NCBI GenBank assembly: GCA_945907065.1
Contig: CAMDSC010000002.1
Span: forward strand, 160,803-224,802
DNA: 64,000 nucleotides
Direction of reading: 5' to 3'
DNA from: Chitinophaga pinensis
GTDB lineage: Bacteria; Bacteroidota; Bacteroidia; NS11-12g; UBA9320
Position 1 is the first letter of the stretch. Every line of letters starts with the position of its first letter. Under the pieces are notes generated by a model. The model searched no databases, was not told the origin of the DNA, and saw only the letters and a list, made by a program, of their open reading frames with translations. Shown here piece after piece: positions 45,408-53,674 of this stretch. A program made the position numbers and the translations under genes.

Positions 45408-46286
45408 ATGAAACCAAAAACCAACGAAGAAAAAGCTGTCAAGGCTACCTATTTCAGTATTGTTGGCAATACCTGTTTGGCTATTATAAAAGGGATAGCC
45501 GGTTATTTTGGAAATTCGTATGCTCTTATTGCAGATGCCATTGAATCCACCACCGATATTTTTTCATCTTTTTTGGTATTATTCGGTATTAAATATTCCA
45601 ATCGGCCGGCCGATAAAAATCATCCTTATGGCCATGGAAGAGCTGAACCATTAATCACTTTTTTGGTAGTAGGATTTTTAATAGCCTCCGCAGTATTGAT
45701 TGCTCACGATAGTATTATAAATATTCGTACTCCGCATAGTTTACCAAAGTCATGGACACTTTTCGTATTAGGAGCCATCATTATTTGGAAAGAAATTTCA
45801 TTTCGGTTGGTTTTTAAAAGAGGAAAAGAAACCAATAGTTCTTCATTAAAAGCTGATGCTTGGCACCATCGCAGTGATGCCATTACATCGGTGGCTGCAT
45901 TTATAGGCATTTCCATTGCATTGTTTTTGGGCAAGGGCTACGAATCGGCTGATGACTGGGCGGCTCTTTTTGCATCGGGATTTATTATTTACAACAGTTA
46001 TTTAATTCTTCGTCCTGCCTTGGGCGAAATAATGGATGAACACGTTTATGATGATTTGATTGAAACCATTCGGCAAGTTTCGCTAAAAGTAGAAGGAGTA
46101 ATTGATACTGAAAAATGTTTCATTCGCAAATCGGGAATGATATATCATGTAGACTTGCACGCCACAGTAGACGCTAATATTAGCGTGAAAGAAGGCCATG
46201 AAATAGCCCATATCTTAAAAGATACGTTACGGTTGGAAATCCCTGAATTAGGACATGTACTGATTCATATTGAACCTCACGAATAA
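45408..46286 (+). CDS. Cation diffusion facilitator metal exporter
   Basis: A 292-residue CDF protein with six predicted helices. Metal-site motifs are ALIADAIESTTDIFSS (helix 2), HPYGHGRAEPL and DAWHHRSDAITS (helix 5: HxxxD), and a C-terminal ferredoxin-like domain has H and D residues (MIYHVDLHATVD, HVLIHIEPHE). It exports Zn2+, Fe2+ or Mn2+ by proton antiport. Paired with an NRAMP-like gene, it suggests a metal-homeostasis couple. A variant -7 TACCTTCG lies 13 nt upstream. Confidence 0.92.
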   Translation: MKPKTNEEKAVKATYFSIVGNTCLAIIKGIAGYFGNSYALIADAIESTTDIFSSFLVLFGIKYSNRPADKNHPYGHGRAEPLITFLVVGFLIASAVLIAHDSIINIRTPHSLPKSWTLFVLGAIIIWKEISFRLVFKRGKETNSSSLKADAWHHRSDAITSVAAFIGISIALFLGKGYESADDWAALFASGFIIYNSYLILRPALGEIMDEHVYDDLIETIRQVSLKVEGVIDTEKCFIRKSGMIYHVDLHATVDANISVKEGHEIAHILKDTLRLEIPELGHVLIHIEPHE

Positions 46287-46402
46287 AAAAAAGACTTTAA
46301 TTTTAACCAGTTATTATTCGGGTTAAGGAGCGGTGGGATGCCAAAAATACGAGCGTGTGATAGATTGTGCGGTAGGAGTATATTTTTGGCTTGATTTTTT
46401 TG

Positions 46403-46433
46403 GTTACTTTTTTCATCTAAGGAAAAAAGTGAC
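46403..46433. repeat. Intergenic hairpin GTTACTTTTTTC/GAAAAAAGTGAC
   Basis: 12-bp arms with one mismatch around a 7-nt loop, with no T-run after it on either strand, so it is not a standard terminator. From memory, similar GTTACTTTTT hairpins recur in Bacteroidota genomes. Confidence 0.5.
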
Positions 46434-46601
46434 TTAAGGTCATAGGGCAGAATGCACTAATACAAGTTATGACAAAATTTAAAAGAGAATTTTTCAAGTT
46501 TAACAATTTTGCAGAGCCTATATTTAATATAATATAAAGTTTGTTAGTAAATTTGGGATTATTAAATCTCTCCACCAATCAATAATCTTCAAAAATTAAA
46601 T

Positions 46602-46609
46602 TAGGTTTG
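46602..46609 (+). promoter_or_regulatory. -7 promoter element of dnaX
   Basis: TAGGTTTG is an exact TAnnTTTG match 11 nt before the ATG; no -33 element is evident. Confidence 0.5.
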
Positions 46610-46620
46610 CAACATACCCC

Positions 46621-48306
46621 ATGGAGCAGTTTTTAGTTTCAGCACGCAAGTACAGGCCCTCATCGTTCGATACGGTGGTGGGGCAGGAACATATAACCGA
46701 AACCCTGCTCAATGAAATAAAACAAAACCGATTGGCTCAGGCATTTTTGTTTACAGGGCCTCGTGGAGTGGGGAAAACAACTTGTGCAAGGATTTTAGCC
46801 AAAATTGTAAATACCGAGGCTGACCCAAGTATAGACCCCAATTACGATTTTGCCTTTAATATTTTTGAAATGGATGCGGCCTCTAATAATTCAGTGGACG
46901 ACATGCGGCAATTAACAGAAGCAGTTAGGATTCCGCCCCAAATTGGTAAGTACAAGGTTTATATTATTGATGAGGTTCATATGTTGAGTAGCAATGCCTT
47001 CAACGCATTTCTTAAAACATTGGAAGAACCGCCGGCATATGCTATTTTTATATTAGCCACTACCGAACGGCATAAAATTTTACCAACCATTCTTTCGCGG
47101 TGCCAAATATTCAACTTTAAACGAATAGAGCCTGCAGCCATCGTTGCTCAGCTCAAAACTATTTGTGAAAAAGAAGGCATCGAAGCAGAAGACCACGCTT
47201 TGCATATCATTGCCCAAAAGGCAGATGGTGGCTTGCGCGATGCCCTTTCTATGTTTGACCAAATGGTGAGTTTTAGTAAGGATAAAAAACTGACTTATGG
47301 CAGTGTAATTGAAAATCTGAATGTCCTTGACCATAATTATTATTTTAACGTAACGGAAAATCTAAACTTGGCTGATTATGGCCAGGTTTTAATAAAATTT
47401 GATGAAGTATTGGCCAATGGGTTCGATGGGCAATATTTTTTAAATGGATTGGGTTCACATTTCAGGGATTTATTGGTGGTAAAAAATACCGCTACGGCTT
47501 ATTTGATAAGCGGTTCGGAGCAAATGCTGCCTTTATATAAAAATCAGGCCAATAAAATGAGTCCGGGTTTTTTATTAAATGCCATAAACATAGCCGACCA
47601 GTTTGACCAAACCTACAAAGCCAGCCGCAACCAGCGATTGCACGTGGAACTGGCCTTAATAAAAATGGCCAATATCAATGCTGCCATTAACCTGGCCGAA
47701 GAACTTAAAAAAAAAAGCCTTGAGTTAAGTTTTGACAGTAACAAAACTAATTCTCAACAAGCCAATAAAGATTCAGACCCAAAACCTTCTTCCGATTCAG
47801 GCTCCAAGCCGCCCGGCACTTTGCGTATGGGCAATTTGGGAAATATGGTAAACAATCCTACGGCTTTTACCGCCAAAAAACAGGAAGAACCGGAGGTAAA
47901 ACCCGAACCACAAGCCACCGAAGAACCTTTAAAAATTGCTTCTGAACCGCTGCCACAAAGCAGCCTTAAAGAAATAACTCTAGCGTTTGCCGAACTAAAA
48001 AAAGCCGAAGGAAAATCGTTTGCATTTTCCATGTTAAAAGAACTTGGAATTGAGGAAGTGGAGGATAAACTCATCATAACCCTTACCAACAGCCGCGACC
48101 AAAACGAGTTTGACGAAATTAAAACTGATTTCTTACGGTTTGTAAATGACAAAACCGGCAAAAGCTACCAAATAGAACTTAAGATTGAAAAAGTAGCTCA
48201 GAAAATATTAAAGGTGTATACCAACAAAGACAAATTCAATTACCTCGCCGAACAAAATCCGTTTTTGATTGAGTTTAGTAAGGAGTTAGGTTTAGAGTTG
48301 GAGTAG
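46621..48306 (+). CDS. dnaX: DNA polymerase III gamma/tau subunit lacking the zinc module
   Basis: A 561-residue clamp-loader ATPase. It has Walker A GPRGVGKTT (about 46-54), Walker B VYIIDEVHML, EMDAASNNSVDDMR, sensor 1 LATTE and the SRC motif LSRCQIFNF. Between the P-loop helix and EMDAASNN, where most DnaX proteins carry four zinc-binding cysteines, this one has a short cysteine-free stretch (VNTEADPSIDPNYDFAFN). A Pro/Ser/Glu-rich linker (about 375-445) leads to a tau-like C-terminal domain. It starts with ATG at 46621, with a -7 element 11 nt upstream. Confidence 0.95.
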   Translation: MEQFLVSARKYRPSSFDTVVGQEHITETLLNEIKQNRLAQAFLFTGPRGVGKTTCARILAKIVNTEADPSIDPNYDFAFNIFEMDAASNNSVDDMRQLTEAVRIPPQIGKYKVYIIDEVHMLSSNAFNAFLKTLEEPPAYAIFILATTERHKILPTILSRCQIFNFKRIEPAAIVAQLKTICEKEGIEAEDHALHIIAQKADGGLRDALSMFDQMVSFSKDKKLTYGSVIENLNVLDHNYYFNVTENLNLADYGQVLIKFDEVLANGFDGQYFLNGLGSHFRDLLVVKNTATAYLISGSEQMLPLYKNQANKMSPGFLLNAINIADQFDQTYKASRNQRLHVELALIKMANINAAINLAEELKKKSLELSFDSNKTNSQQANKDSDPKPSSDSGSKPPGTLRMGNLGNMVNNPTAFTAKKQEEPEVKPEPQATEEPLKIASEPLPQSSLKEITLAFAELKKAEGKSFAFSMLKELGIEEVEDKLIITLTNSRDQNEFDEIKTDFLRFVNDKTGKSYQIELKIEKVAQKILKVYTNKDKFNYLAEQNPFLIEFSKELGLELE

Positions 48307-48436
48307 GAGATTTGGCGCACAGCTTGCCCCTAAGTAGTGCAAGCATTAGTGCAACGGTGCAAAAACCAATCAATCCTGCAACTAATTTCTAAAGTTGTGT
48401 AACAGAGTTGCATCGCAAGGTTCTCATCTTTGAGCC

Positions 48437-48559
48437 ATGGTAAACACAGAAGCAGAATATGTAATTTGGGGAATAAAATATATGTGGTGGGCTCTTATGG
48501 CAGTGGCTGTTATTGCTGTTTTTGTGTTTGTAAGGATTCGAAGAAAAGTTAAGGAATAA
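48437..48559 (+). CDS. Small single-span membrane protein (40 aa)
   Basis: Too short for the ORF track. It reads MVNTEAEYVIWGIKYMWWAL, then a hydrophobic helix, and ends in a basic tail RIRRKVKE, so the C-terminus should stay in the cytosol (positive-inside rule). CATCTTTG, one base off the -7 consensus, ends shortly before the ATG. The charge pattern and codon use look coding, but I know no family. Confidence 0.5.
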   Translation: MVNTEAEYVIWGIKYMWWALMAVAVIAVFVFVRIRRKVKE

Positions 48560-48684
48560 ATAAAACATGCTTATTCAAAACCCCTCTAATATCTATTTTA
48601 GATGTTAAAAATCTTTATTTCTTAAGAATCCAAATAGGAATTAAAGTAAATTTTTGAGGATACCGTCTTATTATCTATTAGTAT

Positions 48685-49998
48685 TTATACCAAAAGACTA
48701 ATTCTAACTTTCACCTTTTTCAAGCGGCTGTTGTTCAATAAAAAAATAAGTTTTTTTGATTTGGAACGGGGTACGGATACATAGGTACATTCTTGTTTTA
48801 ATTCAATCATACCCAGTTCATCCATAGTTAAATTCCCTTGTTTTAAAAACAAACCTGCTATATCACCTTTTGATATTTTATCCTTTCTTCCGCCTGATAT
48901 ATAAAGGGTATCCCACTCGTTGGTTAAATCCTCCTTGGTAGCTTTTAATTTAAGTACATCTGCCCCTTTAATAAATACTGGCAACTCTTCATTTTCCCAC
49001 TTAAGAATATAGGCTGTTCCTTTGCTATTCATTCTGGCGGTTCGGCCGTTGCGGTGAATAAATTCATCGGGCCGTGCCGGCAATTCAAAATGAATAATAA
49101 AATCCATTTCGGGAACGTCAATGCCTCTTGCGGCCAAATCGGTGGCAATCAATAACCGGCTGGTTCCGTTTCTGAATTTTATGAGGGCCCTTTCTCTGTC
49201 TACTTGTTCCAGCCCGCCATAAAAACTTACCGAATCAATCGTATTTTCGGTTAAGTAATCACTCACCTTTTGTATGCTGTCTTTTAAATTGCAAAATACA
49301 ATGCCGCTTTTTTTACCAATGTGTTTCAGCAATTGCACCAGGGTTTCCAATTTATCTTCGTTGGGTGAAACCACAATTTTCAGTTGCAAGGGTATATCAA
49401 TATCCTTTATAAAGTTGAGGTGCTTGGCATTGCTAAGTCCCACAAACGGGGGGATTTTCACTTTTTGAGTGGCAGAGGTAAGTACCTTTTTTTTGATATT
49501 GGGTAAGGCGGTCACTATTTCTTCCATCTCGGCAGCAAAACCCATTTCCAGCGATTTATCATACTCATCAATTACCAGGGTTTTAATATTACTCACATCA
49601 ATGGTTTCTCTTCGGATATGATCAGCCACCCGGCCGGGGGTACCAATTAATATGGCCGGTGGGTGTTTTAATTCTATGCGGTCTTTTGAGCCGGCTTTGC
49701 CACCATATACGGCGTTGGCTTTATACCCGCTGCCCATTTCCCATACCACTTGTTCTATTTGGATAGCAAGCTCACGGGAAGGAACGAGTATCAAAACCTG
49801 AATTCCTTTTTCATCAGGATTCAGTTGCGCAATAATGGGGAGTAAAAAAGCGAGTGTTTTACCGGTGCCGGTTGGCGAAAGCAATACCACCTCTGCATAA
49901 GAAGTAATGGCTTTATGGGAACCTTTCTGCATGGGGTTTAATGCGATAATGCCTAACTTATTTAAAATTGCTGCTTCATCTTTGTTTTTGCCAACCAT
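48685..49998 (-). CDS. DEAD-box-type RNA helicase with DEYD motif and DbpA-like C-terminus
   Basis: A 437-residue ATP-dependent RNA helicase. Motifs: Q motif region LNPMQKGS, P-loop SPTGTGKT, GTPGR, motif II VIDEYD (Tyr in place of Ala), TSATQ, TDLAARGID and HRNGRTAR. The last about 75 residues (ISKGDIAGLFLKQGNLTMDELG) match the DbpA RNA-binding domain, pointing to ribosome assembly or rRNA work. An exact -7 element TACCTTTG (50003-50010) ends 4 nt before the ATG. Confidence 0.93.
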   Translation of the reverse strand: MVGKNKDEAAILNKLGIIALNPMQKGSHKAITSYAEVVLLSPTGTGKTLAFLLPIIAQLNPDEKGIQVLILVPSRELAIQIEQVVWEMGSGYKANAVYGGKAGSKDRIELKHPPAILIGTPGRVADHIRRETIDVSNIKTLVIDEYDKSLEMGFAAEMEEIVTALPNIKKKVLTSATQKVKIPPFVGLSNAKHLNFIKDIDIPLQLKIVVSPNEDKLETLVQLLKHIGKKSGIVFCNLKDSIQKVSDYLTENTIDSVSFYGGLEQVDRERALIKFRNGTSRLLIATDLAARGIDVPEMDFIIHFELPARPDEFIHRNGRTARMNSKGTAYILKWENEELPVFIKGADVLKLKATKEDLTNEWDTLYISGGRKDKISKGDIAGLFLKQGNLTMDELGMIELKQECTYVSVPRSKSKKLIFLLNNSRLKKVKVRISLLV

Positions 49999-50002
49999 GT
50001 GG

Positions 50003-50010
50003 CAAAGGTA
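50003..50010 (-). promoter_or_regulatory. -7 promoter element of the helicase gene
   Basis: TACCTTTG on the minus strand, an exact match, 4 nt before the ATG, the same sequence and spacing as at gpmI. Confidence 0.5.
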
Positions 50011-50096
50011 GATAATAGCAGGGAGGGGATTGAAATTAAATGGGGTGGATATTTGTTTAATAAAAAGTTTAAAGAATTAACTAAACCTTGGTTATA

Positions 50097-50152
50097 CCGA
50101 GTTTCCATCAGAGTCTCAACCGAATGGGTTTGAGAATGGAAGTTGGACTCGG
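50097..50152. repeat. 56-bp bulged inverted repeat upstream of the helicase
   Basis: Three nested paired blocks, CCGAGT/ACTCGG, TTCCAT/ATGGAA and TCTCAACC/GGGTTTGAGA, could fold into one long stem with bulges. The following 70 bp are GC-richer than the surroundings. No T-run follows. It may be a remnant repeat element or a structured RNA. Confidence 0.5.
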
Positions 50153-50241
50153 CGGATCCTCATACTATCGCCATGTCCCTGCAACGTTGCTACCTAGGCT
50201 CGCGAGGCTCGGCTGGGAAGAAAACTTATAATTTGTAACTC

Positions 50242-51471
50242 TTAACTTATAACAACTCTCTCCACCCAATTCTCCGCAAAACTATAAGGCAAATAATTTA
50301 AGGATTCAACCGGTTTGGTGATGATTAAATTTGCTTTTTTACCAATTTCAATACTTCCGTAATCGGCTTGCAGTTCAAGGGCTGCCGCACCGTTAAGGGT
50401 GGCAGCATTAAAGGCTTCTTCGGGTAACAAGTTCATATTAATGCACGCCAATGAAACCACAAACGGCATACTCAAACACGGGCTGCTGCCGGGGTTGTAA
50501 TCGGTGGCAAGTGTTACAGGTAATCCCAGGTCTATCATTTTGCGAACCGGGGCATAAGGTATTTTTATAAAAAACGAACAAGCCGGAACCGCTACAGGCA
50601 GTGTTTCTGAATTTTTCAACGCTTTAAAATCGTCATCCGTCATCACTTCCAAATGGTCTACCGAAATGGCCATTTTATCAATGGCAGCCTGAACCGCCCC
50701 AATGCTGTTAAACTGGTTGACATGCACTTTGGGTTTTAAGTTAACCTTCCACCCGGCATCCAACAGGCGTTCCATTTGGGCTACCGAAAAATAATTGGTT
50801 TCACAAAACACGTCCATATAATCCGCCAAGTTTTCAGCAGCAATGGCCGGAAGCATTTCGTTTACAATTAAATCAATGTATTTTTCAGGTTCGCTTTTAA
50901 GGTCAGCAGGCAAGGCATGGGCTCCCAAAAAGGTAATTTTAACCGGAATGGGTGAAACCGATTTCAACCGATTGGCCACCCGCAGCATTTTCAATTCATT
51001 TTCAAGCGATAATCCATAGCCGCTTTTTACCTCTATGGCTCCGGTTCCCAAGGCTATGGCTTGATTGAGGCGATCAAAAGCCGATTCAAACAATTCATTT
51101 TCCGTAGCCAAATTTAGTTTAGCAGCGGAGTTTAAAATCCCGCCACCACGTTGGGCTATTTGTTCATAGGTTAAGCCTTTAATGCGGTCAACAAATTCAT
51201 TTTCGCGGCTGCCGGCATGTATTAAATGAGTGTGGCTATCCACAAAACAGGGAAGCATTAATTTTCCCAAGCAATTGGTTACTGGCCCTGAAAATTCAGG
51301 GACGGTTTGAATTTCCCCAAAATTTTCGATGGTTCCGTTTTCCGACACCAAAAGCCATGCATTCTCAATATTTTTAAAATCAGCCATGTCTTTACCCGCC
51401 TTAAACTTGGGGCGGTTGGTGGTAATTCCGTAAAGGGATTTTATATGGGTATAGAGATGCTTTTGTGGCAT
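50242..51471 (-). CDS. hutI: Imidazolonepropionase
   Basis: A 409-residue amidohydrolase of histidine breakdown that opens imidazolone propionate to formiminoglutamate. Motifs: VDSHTHLIHAGSRENEF (metal HxH), RGGGILNSA, EVKSGYGLSLENELKML, a conserved HVNQFNSIGAV, SVDHLEVMTD and LATDYNPGSSPC (metal Asp). The other hut genes are not in this window, so the pathway genes are scattered. It lies 15 nt upstream of the end of the GT-C-like gene on the same strand. Confidence 0.95.
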   Translation of the reverse strand: MPQKHLYTHIKSLYGITTNRPKFKAGKDMADFKNIENAWLLVSENGTIENFGEIQTVPEFSGPVTNCLGKLMLPCFVDSHTHLIHAGSRENEFVDRIKGLTYEQIAQRGGGILNSAAKLNLATENELFESAFDRLNQAIALGTGAIEVKSGYGLSLENELKMLRVANRLKSVSPIPVKITFLGAHALPADLKSEPEKYIDLIVNEMLPAIAAENLADYMDVFCETNYFSVAQMERLLDAGWKVNLKPKVHVNQFNSIGAVQAAIDKMAISVDHLEVMTDDDFKALKNSETLPVAVPACSFFIKIPYAPVRKMIDLGLPVTLATDYNPGSSPCLSMPFVVSLACINMNLLPEEAFNAATLNGAAALELQADYGSIEIGKKANLIITKPVESLNYLPYSFAENWVERVVIS

Positions 51472-51486
51472 AGGTTAATATTGTTC

Positions 51487-52989
51487 TTAGTGGCTTGGTG
51501 CTTTTGTGGCAAGTATAGGTTTTCTTTTAAAAATAAAATAATGCTCATCGCAAAACCAATTATTGTTAAACGAATCCATCAATTGATAATTGGTTTTTAA
51601 AACTGCCAGAGAAGCTGAATCTACTCTATATTGCTTATTGTAAGAATAGCAGTAAATGGTATCGCGGGTAAAATTTTTGCCCAACACCAAATAGGTTGTT
51701 TTACCCCTGCCACTAAAACTATCGGCTATGTGATGCAAGGTTTTTAAACTCATTACCTCGGCATTGGCTTTGGTAAAATGAGTAAAAGTATTAAACACTT
51801 TTTCACGGGGCAAATAAAACGGCTGATAATGATAATAGACAGCCGACTCCATCATATAATCGGGTTCTGAAATCACCACATCCTCCGGCTTAATATTTGA
51901 GGCAAACCATTTTCCGGCATCTTTACTATCGCTTCTTAATCCGTTTAAATCGTAATTATACGAATCTTTTCCCTTGATAAATGCGGTATATAAAATGAAG
52001 GAAAACACCAATGCTCCGAAATAACTTAAATATTTAAACCAATTTTTTGAAACCCAAAACTCACGAATATCTTTATAATTTATCCAAAGCAAAACGATGT
52101 AGGTATAAATCCACATGCCCTGATGTTGCAAAAAATTCATACGGAAATACAACGAAAAAAAGCTCATCACTTCCAATGAAATTATTAATAAAACGAATAC
52201 TTTAGGTTTTGGAATAAAAGCCAATAGACTTAGCCATAAAATGACGGATATAAAGTTATAATTGCCCGGAAACCACCCATAAATAAGGTCAGAAAAACCA
52301 TAACCAACATCCAATAAATTAAATAAATTTTTAAAGTTTTGATGGTCATTTGTTACAACCAAACTATCACTGCCAGGCAAGGTAACATATACCACAAACA
52401 AAAATGAGATAATCACTATGGCAAAGCCTAGTAATGATTTTTTAAGGTTTTCGCCTTTAGTATAAGTTTCAAAAACCAACCACGAAGCCAGCAGAATAGA
52501 CATCATAGCAGCATATACATTGGCTTGGGCAGCTAAGGCAAGCAATACAAAATGTAAAATAGTTTTATCCGGTTTTCGTGTATAAAAATCAGCAAACAGC
52601 AACAGGAAAAAAGCCGCTATTCCATAGTTGCGGCAGTTAATTCCATATTCGTATAACCCCCAGTTTCCAAAAATAATCAAGGCTGAAAAAATCAATGGAA
52701 AAGGGGAACGAAACAACAATAACCAAGCAATGCCTGCGGCAAAAAGGATACTTAATACAGGCAAAACATAGGTGCTGTGAAAAATAAAATACCCAACCTT
52801 TAATAAAAAGTACCAGATAATTGGGTGGCCTTCATTTATTAAATAGTTTGGTAATTGAAAAAAACTTGGCGTCTGAATAACAATGGACATAGCTCGCATT
52901 TCATCACGCCATATTTCGTGATGCAGCATGGCATGCATAGCCATTAAGCACCAACTACAAAAAATTACAAATGCAAGGATTCTTTTCAT
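51487..52989 (-). CDS. GT-C-like multi-spanning glycosyltransferase (putative)
   Basis: A 500-residue protein with about ten hydrophobic helices and a soluble C-terminal domain. Near the N-terminus HEIWRDEMRAMSI gives the acidic (D-E) loop-1 motif of GT-C enzymes, and GHPIIWYFLLK follows, as in PMT/ArnT-like proteins using lipid-linked sugars. Donor and acceptor are unknown. A REP-like palindrome lies just upstream (52997-53022). Confidence 0.65.
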   Translation of the reverse strand: MKRILAFVIFCSWCLMAMHAMLHHEIWRDEMRAMSIVIQTPSFFQLPNYLINEGHPIIWYFLLKVGYFIFHSTYVLPVLSILFAAGIAWLLLFRSPFPLIFSALIIFGNWGLYEYGINCRNYGIAAFFLLLFADFYTRKPDKTILHFVLLALAAQANVYAAMMSILLASWLVFETYTKGENLKKSLLGFAIVIISFLFVVYVTLPGSDSLVVTNDHQNFKNLFNLLDVGYGFSDLIYGWFPGNYNFISVILWLSLLAFIPKPKVFVLLIISLEVMSFFSLYFRMNFLQHQGMWIYTYIVLLWINYKDIREFWVSKNWFKYLSYFGALVFSFILYTAFIKGKDSYNYDLNGLRSDSKDAGKWFASNIKPEDVVISEPDYMMESAVYYHYQPFYLPREKVFNTFTHFTKANAEVMSLKTLHHIADSFSGRGKTTYLVLGKNFTRDTIYCYSYNKQYRVDSASLAVLKTNYQLMDSFNNNWFCDEHYFIFKRKPILATKAPSH

Positions 52990-52996
52990 TAGTTTA

Positions 52997-53022
52997 TTGC
53001 CGTTGCTTTAAAGCAATGGCAA
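52997..53022. repeat. REP-like palindrome
   Basis: TTGCCGTTGCTTT/AAAGCAATGGCAA has 13-bp arms with one G-T mismatch. The flank GGCAATGGAAGATTA resembles the flank of the 59187 copy (GGCAATGGATAATT), so it appears to be a divergent member of the same family. Confidence 0.6.
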
Positions 53023-53029
53023 TGGAAGA

Positions 53030-53674
53030 TTAGTTTTTCTTTTTAAAATCACCCCGTTTCCAAGCCTTTATAAATTCACTCCAGGCTATTGGACTCAAAA
53101 GATTCATCGGTTGCATTTGCCCTGCATAATAAAATTTTTGAACCTGTTTTTGCATGTAATAGTTTTGATTTTCATGTCCATCCATACTTAGCAGTTCATC
53201 TCGTAAGGCTTGTCGTTCCATATTATCACGGGCTCGCTCAAGGTCGGTATCCGGAATATCAGTTTTCACAAAGTATTGATCAAACAATTGTCGATCAGGT
53301 AATGGACTAATAACTATTTCAGGAAGAAACATAGTATCAGGAGCTAATAATTTAACCATTGAATACTTATAACCGGTAATACTATCTGGAATTAAATATT
53401 CAGATTTCATATAACCCAACAGTTCAAAAACCAATTTTTCACCCCGTTTGGCTACGATAGTAAAATACCCATTATAGTCCGTCACCGTTCCACGGCGTGT
53501 GCCGGGAATCACAATCACTGTATAGGAAAGTGGTTGCAAACTATCAGCGCTTAATACCAAACCGGTAAACTGAATATAACCTTCATCTTTTTTAGGCTTT
53601 TGAGCAAAAGCAGATGTAAATGGGAATAACAAAATTCCTAAAATTGATATTCGAAATATTTTTTTTATGTTCAT
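53030..53674 (-). CDS. Exported carboxypeptidase-like regulatory domain protein
   Basis: A 214-residue protein. The start is reset from 53713 to the ATG at 53674, which gives a proper signal peptide (MNIKKIFRISILGIL...SAFAQ) and an ATGA overlap with the chromate-transporter stop. Residues about 30-110 form a transthyretin-like regulatory domain (FTGLVLSADSLQPLSYTVIVIPG ... TVTDYNGYF); the remainder is charged and helical. Function unknown; it probably lies in the periplasm or outer membrane. Confidence 0.75.
   Translation of the reverse strand: MNIKKIFRISILGILLFPFTSAFAQKPKKDEGYIQFTGLVLSADSLQPLSYTVIVIPGTRRGTVTDYNGYFTIVAKRGEKLVFELLGYMKSEYLIPDSITGYKYSMVKLLAPDTMFLPEIVISPLPDRQLFDQYFVKTDIPDTDLERARDNMERQALRDELLSMDGHENQNYYMQKQVQKFYYAGQMQPMNLLSPIAWSEFIKAWKRGDFKKKN

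Larger units (their letters stand above)
46287..46620. other. Intergenic region with hairpin and dnaX promoter
   Basis: No gene is seen here. It holds an imperfect hairpin, GTTACTTTTTTC...GAAAAAAGTGAC (46403-46433), a shorter TTAACC/GGTTAA pair just after the CDF stop, and a perfect -7 element for dnaX at the right end (46602-46609). Confidence 0.6.
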
